A stretch of DNA of 8,043 nucleotides from Clostridiales bacterium. GTDB taxonomy: Bacteria; Bacillota; Clostridia; Lachnospirales; Lachnospiraceae. This document shows positions 4,730 through 8,043 of this stretch, in pieces. Made by a program: the position numbers and the translations under genes. The notes under the pieces were generated by a model. That model made no database searches. It was given only the letters and a program-made list of their open reading frames with translations, and was not told the DNA's origin. The stretch covers positions 1-8,043 of the forward strand of contig JAHZAT010000028.1 of the NCBI GenBank assembly GCA_019423795.1, given 5' to 3'. Position 1 is the first letter of the stretch, and each line of letters opens with the position of its first letter.

Positions 4730-6727
4730 ATGGCAGAAAAAAAAGGAACTCTTTCCATTAACAGCGATAATATTTTTCCAATTATTAAGAAATGGCTTTA
4801 TTCCGATCACGATATTTTCTTCCGTGAATTAATCTCTAACGGATGCGATGCCATCACAAAATTAAAGAAATTAGACATGATGGGAGAATACAATTTCCCA
4901 GAAGGACATAAAAATAAAGTTGACGTTATCCTTGACCCTGAGAAGAAAACTTTAAAATTCATCGATACTGGTCTTGGTATGACAGCGGACGAAGTTGAGA
5001 AATACATCACGCAGATCGCATTTTCTGGAGCGACTCAGTTCTTAGAGCAGTACAAAGATAAAACAGAAGGTGACCAGATCATCGGACATTTCGGTCTTGG
5101 TTTCTATTCTGCATTTATGGTAGCTGATGAAGTTACGATTGATACTCTTTCTTATAAAGAAGGAGCTGAACCTGTTCACTGGACTTGTGATGGTGGTACA
5201 GAATACACAATGGCAACAGGTACAAAAGAAACTGTTGGTACAGAGATCACTTTATTCTTAAATGAAGAAAGCACAGAATTCGCAAATGAATACCGTGCAA
5301 GAGAGATCATCGAGAAATACTGCTCTTTCATGCCAACTGAGATCTTCTTATCTGTAGAAGGTGCTGAACAGGAATTTGAAACAATCCCAGAAGATCAGGT
5401 AAAAGATGATGATGTTGTTGTAGAACATATTCATGAAGATGCAAAAACAGAAGAAAAAGAAAACGAAGATGGTACAAAAGAAACAGTTGAAGTATCTCCA
5501 GCAAAAGATCTTGTAAAGATCAACAAACGTCCTGTTTCTTTAAGTGATACACATCCACTTTGGAATAAACGTCCAAATGAATGTACAGACGAAGAATACA
5601 AAGAATTCTACCACAAAGTCTTCCATGACTTTAAAGAACCATTATTCTGGATCCATCTAAACATGGATTACCCATTTAACTTAAAAGGTATCCTTTACTT
5701 TCCTCAGATCAATACAGAATATGATTCTATCGAAGGAACGATTAAATTATATAACAATCAGGTATTTATCGCAGATAACATCAAAGAAGTCATTCCTGAA
5801 TTCTTAATGTTATTAAAAGGTGTGATCGATTGTCCTGACCTTCCACTGAACGTATCAAGAAGTGCTCTTCAGAACGATGGATTCGTGAAGAAAATTTCTG
5901 ATTACATCACAAAGAAAGTTGCTGATAAGTTAACTGGTATGTGCAAGACAGACCGTGAATCTTATGAAAAATACTGGGATGATATCAGTCCATTTATCAA
6001 ATTTGGATTCATCCGTGACCAGAAATTCGCAGATAAGATCAAAGATTACATCTTATTTAAGAATATGGAACATAAATATGTAACATTAAGCGACCTTGTT
6101 CCAGCTCCTGCAAACGATGATGATGTGACAACTTTATACTACATCACAGATGAAGTTCAGCAAAGCCAGTATATCAATATGTTCAAAGAACAGGATATGG
6201 ATGCTGTCATTTTAAATCATAACATTGATTCTGCATTTATCACACAGATTGAACAGCAGAATCAGCATATCAAATTTAAACGTATCGATGCGGATGTCGA
6301 AGATGCCCTTAAAGAAGATGTAGATGAAAAAGAATTAGATGAAATCAAGACTTCTTTAACTGACCTGTTTAGAAAGACTTTAAACAAAGAAAATCTTGAA
6401 GTTCACGTTGAAAAATTAAAAGATGCAAAGATTTCTTCTATCATCACTTTATCTGAAGAAAGCAGACGTATGCAGGATATGATGAAGATGTATGCAATGC
6501 CTGGTATGGATCCTAATATGTTTGGTGCTCCTGCACAGGTTCTGACTCTAAATGCAAATAATACACTTGTGAAATATCTGTTTGAGCATGGGGATGCCGA
6601 CAATGCGAAGATCATTTGCGAACAGTTATATGATCTTGCGATGTTAAGCCATACAACATTATCTCCTGAAGAAATGACAAAATTTGTTCAGCGCAGTAAT
6701 GAGATCATGGAAATGATCGCGCACTAG
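4730..6727 (+). CDS. htpG: Hsp90-family molecular chaperone HtpG
   Basis: HtpG is the bacterial Hsp90, an ATP-driven dimeric cytosolic chaperone. The start ATG has AAAGGAG 9 nt upstream. The N-terminal GHKL ATPase domain shows FFRELISNGCDAI with Glu33, Asn37 and Asp40, DTGLGMT (Asp79), and the lid/glycine motif GHFGLGFYSAF at 119-129. A charged, Glu/Lys-rich linker lies at about 232-257, and the middle domain has DTHPLWNKRP and NVSRSALQ with the expected catalytic-loop Arg377. The C-terminal dimerisation part includes PGMDPNMFGAP and ends MEMIAH with no MEEVD, as normal for bacteria. Length is 665 residues, longer than the roughly 625 of E. coli. Gly-Cys replaces the usual Ala-Ser in the SNASDA motif, as I recall for Lachnospiraceae relatives. 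It is probably monocistronic: a CIRCE element precedes it and a long terminator follows. It ends in tandem TAG codons. Confidence 0.97.
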   Translation: MAEKKGTLSINSDNIFPIIKKWLYSDHDIFFRELISNGCDAITKLKKLDMMGEYNFPEGHKNKVDVILDPEKKTLKFIDTGLGMTADEVEKYITQIAFSGATQFLEQYKDKTEGDQIIGHFGLGFYSAFMVADEVTIDTLSYKEGAEPVHWTCDGGTEYTMATGTKETVGTEITLFLNEESTEFANEYRAREIIEKYCSFMPTEIFLSVEGAEQEFETIPEDQVKDDDVVVEHIHEDAKTEEKENEDGTKETVEVSPAKDLVKINKRPVSLSDTHPLWNKRPNECTDEEYKEFYHKVFHDFKEPLFWIHLNMDYPFNLKGILYFPQINTEYDSIEGTIKLYNNQVFIADNIKEVIPEFLMLLKGVIDCPDLPLNVSRSALQNDGFVKKISDYITKKVADKLTGMCKTDRESYEKYWDDISPFIKFGFIRDQKFADKIKDYILFKNMEHKYVTLSDLVPAPANDDDVTTLYYITDEVQQSQYINMFKEQDMDAVILNHNIDSAFITQIEQQNQHIKFKRIDADVEDALKEDVDEKELDEIKTSLTDLFRKTLNKENLEVHVEKLKDAKISSIITLSEESRRMQDMMKMYAMPGMDPNMFGAPAQVLTLNANNTLVKYLFEHGDADNAKIICEQLYDLAMLSHTTLSPEEMTKFVQRSNEIMEMIAH

Positions 6728-6735
6728 TAGAGACG

Positions 6736-6842
6736 GTGTAGATGATAAAAATTAAATAAAAAAGGAGCGGATCAACACGAATTCCATAACGGCTTTTTTC
6801 TCGTTGATCCGCTCCTTTTTATTTAATTTTTATCATCTACAC
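6736..6842. terminator. Very long bidirectional terminator palindrome after htpG
   Basis: The left arm (6736-6780) and right arm (6801-6842) pair over 42 positions with one bulged A and a 2-nt bulge near the 20-nt loop. The GC-rich core GGAGCGGATCAAC/GTTGATCCGCTCC is followed by TTTTT on plus and by a matching run on minus, so it can stop both htpG and the convergent flavin-reductase gene. The outer 27 bp of A/T-rich arms (GTGTAGATGATAAAAATT and onward) are perfectly complementary, well beyond what a terminator needs. Confidence 0.85.
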
Positions 6843-6914
6843 GAAGTCTACGGAGTATGTATGTTGAACGTATTGGTTTCTAATTTAGGATTTGATAACT
6901 GGAAGTTTGAATGT

Positions 6915-7472
6915 TCAAATATCCAATTTCTTCCCATCCTTAAATGCATTTCCAACACGATCTCCAAGTGTGTAATATCCATTTTCTGATGTATCAAAAG
7001 TAATTGGATTGAATTTACTTAATGTAATCTTTCCTTCTTCTGATAAGACACTCTCATCTGCTGCTACATTTACGATTTTTCCAAGATACATGTTTCCATC
7101 GATCACTTTGATCAGTTCACATTCTAATGCAACTGGTAATTCATTGATGACTGGTGCATCTACAAATTCACTTTTTGTTGTTGTGAATCCTGCTTTTTTC
7201 ATCTTGTCTGGTTCTTTGTTTGCGGAAACGATTCCTACATAATCGCAGGCTAACATATGGTCTTTATCTCCCATGCTGACTGTAAATGCTTTCCGCTCCA
7301 TGATGTTATCTGTTGTCTTGTGGCTTGACAGATCAATGATGATCTTATCCATTCCAACAATTCCGCCCCATGCGGCATTTATAGCGTTTGCCTTTCCATT
7401 TTCGTCATATGTTGCAATAATGAGTACTGGCTGCGGAAACATCATTGGTGCTGCTCCTAAATTTTTTTTCAA
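6915..7472 (-). CDS. Flavin-reductase-like FMN-binding split-barrel protein
   Basis: The 185-residue protein belongs to the flavin reductase/DIM6-NTAB-type family, small FMN-binding split barrels that reduce flavin or act as oxidoreductases. Visible family signatures are PQPVLIIATYDENGKANAIN (residues 13-32), AAWGGIVGMDKIIIDLSSHK, MERKAFTVSM and the HFN-like FNPITFDTSENGYYTLGDRV at 154-173. It has no rubredoxin or ferredoxin extension. The start is a TTG codon (7470-7472) with AAGGAG 8 nt upstream, and it gives the typical MKKNLGA beginning. An ATG nine codons later also has AGGAG in front but would lose conserved residues. It is a single gene, convergent with htpG and divergent from the YoaK-like gene. 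The substrate is unknown. Confidence 0.88.
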   Translation of the reverse strand: MKKNLGAAPMMFPQPVLIIATYDENGKANAINAAWGGIVGMDKIIIDLSSHKTTDNIMERKAFTVSMGDKDHMLACDYVGIVSANKEPDKMKKAGFTTTKSEFVDAPVINELPVALECELIKVIDGNMYLGKIVNVAADESVLSEEGKITLSKFNPITFDTSENGYYTLGDRVGNAFKDGKKLDI

Positions 7473-7504
7473 TTGATTTTCTCCTTCCGTTTAAAAGTAT
7501 CTTT

Positions 7505-7532
7505 ATTATATCTATTTTATATAAAAAAACAA
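7505..7532 (-). promoter_or_regulatory. Probable promoter of the flavin-reductase-like gene
   Basis: On the minus strand TTGTTT (7527-7532), 16 bp and TATAAT (7505-7510) precede the gene by about 30 bp. The inverted pair CAATCT (7530-7535) and AGATTG (7548-7553) overlaps the -35 and may be chance. Confidence 0.5.
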
Positions 7533-7647
7533 TCTTAAAAAGGTCATAGATTGAATTTACAAAAGAACATTTAAGATCACGCAACCCTTAAAATGAACCA
7601 TTAGAAAGATTTTTATTCTATGCCCCAAATACCACAATTGATTTTCC

Positions 7648-7676
7648 TTTACAATCCATCCAGATGGTTATATAAT
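7648..7676 (+). promoter_or_regulatory. Probable promoter of the YoaK-like gene with an inverted repeat in its spacer
   Basis: TTTACA (7648-7653), 17 bp and a consensus TATAAT (7671-7676) give a start near 7683. Inside the spacer CCATC-CA-GATGG (7656-7667) is a perfect 5-bp inverted repeat, a plausible repressor site. The rest of the 7533-7647 gap holds nothing I can name. Confidence 0.6.
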
Positions 7677-7711
7677 ATTTTGGAAATATTTTAAAGAAAG
7701 CTGGTTTTTTC

Positions 7712-8043
7712 ATGTGTAGTAAAGATATGGATCGTTGGATCCATTTTAATATGGCGATCGTTGGGGGATTTCTTGGTGGTTTCGCAATTCTTAATCATCA
7801 TGAACTCTTCGGTTCTGCGCAGACTTCGAACCTGATCTCTGTATTTGCAGACTTTGCAGGGCATCCGGATGCAAATTTTGTCGTGCGTCTGATTGGTGTT
7901 TTTATTTATATGTTTGCATTGTCACTGACTGTGATCTTACCAAAATTTACAAAACTGCATCTTCCTTATGTCAGTCTTTTTATAGATACAATGGCAGCCT
8001 TGATCGTTGCTTTTCTTCCATCGGATCTGAATGATTTCATTGC
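7712..8043 (+). CDS. YoaK/DUF1275-family membrane protein, N-terminal part (cut by window edge)
   Basis: The open frame runs from ATG 7712 off the right edge, 110 codons plus two bases. It begins MCSKDMDRWIHFNMAIVGGF, with the first span at about residues 13-27 carrying GGFLGGFAIL. NHHELFGSAQTSN follows, the loop that is characteristic of DUF1275/YoaK proteins. Two further spans are visible at about 56-77 (VVRLIGVFIYMFALSLTVIL) and 87-103 (VSLFIDTMAALIVAFLP). Family members have six or so spans and no established biochemical function. The start could also be ATG 7727; neither has a strong Shine-Dalgarno, and 7712 fits the promoter spacing. It is divergent from the flavin-reductase-like gene. 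The family call comes from pattern recognition. Confidence 0.8.
   Translation, partial: MCSKDMDRWIHFNMAIVGGFLGGFAILNHHELFGSAQTSNLISVFADFAGHPDANFVVRLIGVFIYMFALSLTVILPKFTKLHLPYVSLFIDTMAALIVAFLPSDLNDFI

Noticed and set aside
6804..6989. 61-codon plus-strand frame after htpG
   Set aside because: It starts inside the terminator arm and runs antisense into the flavin-reductase-like gene.
7570..7592. Inverted repeat TTTAAG/CTTAAA in the last intergenic gap
   Set aside because: The arms are short and A/T-rich with an 11-bp gap; this is expected by chance in such DNA.

Overview
The window is AT-rich DNA, most likely from a Bacillota/Clostridia genome. It looks like an anaerobic gut Lachnospiraceae (inference). 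The basis is the Lachnospiraceae-like HtpG N-terminus (ELISNGCDA and GHFGLGFYSAF variants), the QueH type of epoxyqueuosine reductase, a perfect CIRCE element, strong AGGAGG-type ribosome binding sites and a YoaK-like protein with the GGFLGG/GSAQTSN pattern. No rRNA, tRNA, CRISPR array or intact mobile element was seen.

Region 1 (1-3133, all minus strand). The order in the direction of transcription is queH, a 272-bp gap, carA, carB. carB runs off the left edge, so only its first 382 codons are present. carA and carB overlap by 8 bp and together make carbamoyl phosphate for pyrimidine and arginine synthesis. The gap before carA holds a good sigma-A-type promoter, a leader with three hairpins and a possible 23-codon membrane-peptide ORF. 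No PyrR-binding loop was recognised there.

Region 2 (3134-3941) is decayed DNA, all on the minus strand. It holds a fragment of a multi-membrane sensor protein (GGDEF/kinase input-domain type), an orphan in-frame tail of 38 codons just upstream of queH, and a frameshifted, truncated MATE-type efflux pump remnant. A perfect 14-bp inverted repeat separates the MATE remnant from marR.

Region 3 (3942-6842). A MarR-family regulator (minus) and htpG/Hsp90 (plus) are divergently transcribed from a 257-bp control region. That region contains nested inverted repeats around the marR promoter, a perfect CIRCE element (HrcA operator), a TTGACT-N17-TACAAT promoter and a small 5'UTR hairpin. htpG ends in tandem TAG codons, followed by an unusually long inverted repeat (about 42 paired bp) that acts as the terminator.

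Region 4 (6843-8043). A flavin-reductase-like FMN-binding protein (minus, TTG start) is divergent from a YoaK/DUF1275 membrane protein (plus) that is cut by the right edge. Each has a recognisable promoter in the 239-bp gap.

Most intact genes are housekeeping or stress genes. The unusual material is non-coding or decayed: the carA leader with its possible microprotein, the marR/htpG control region, the pseudogene block and the giant terminator palindrome.
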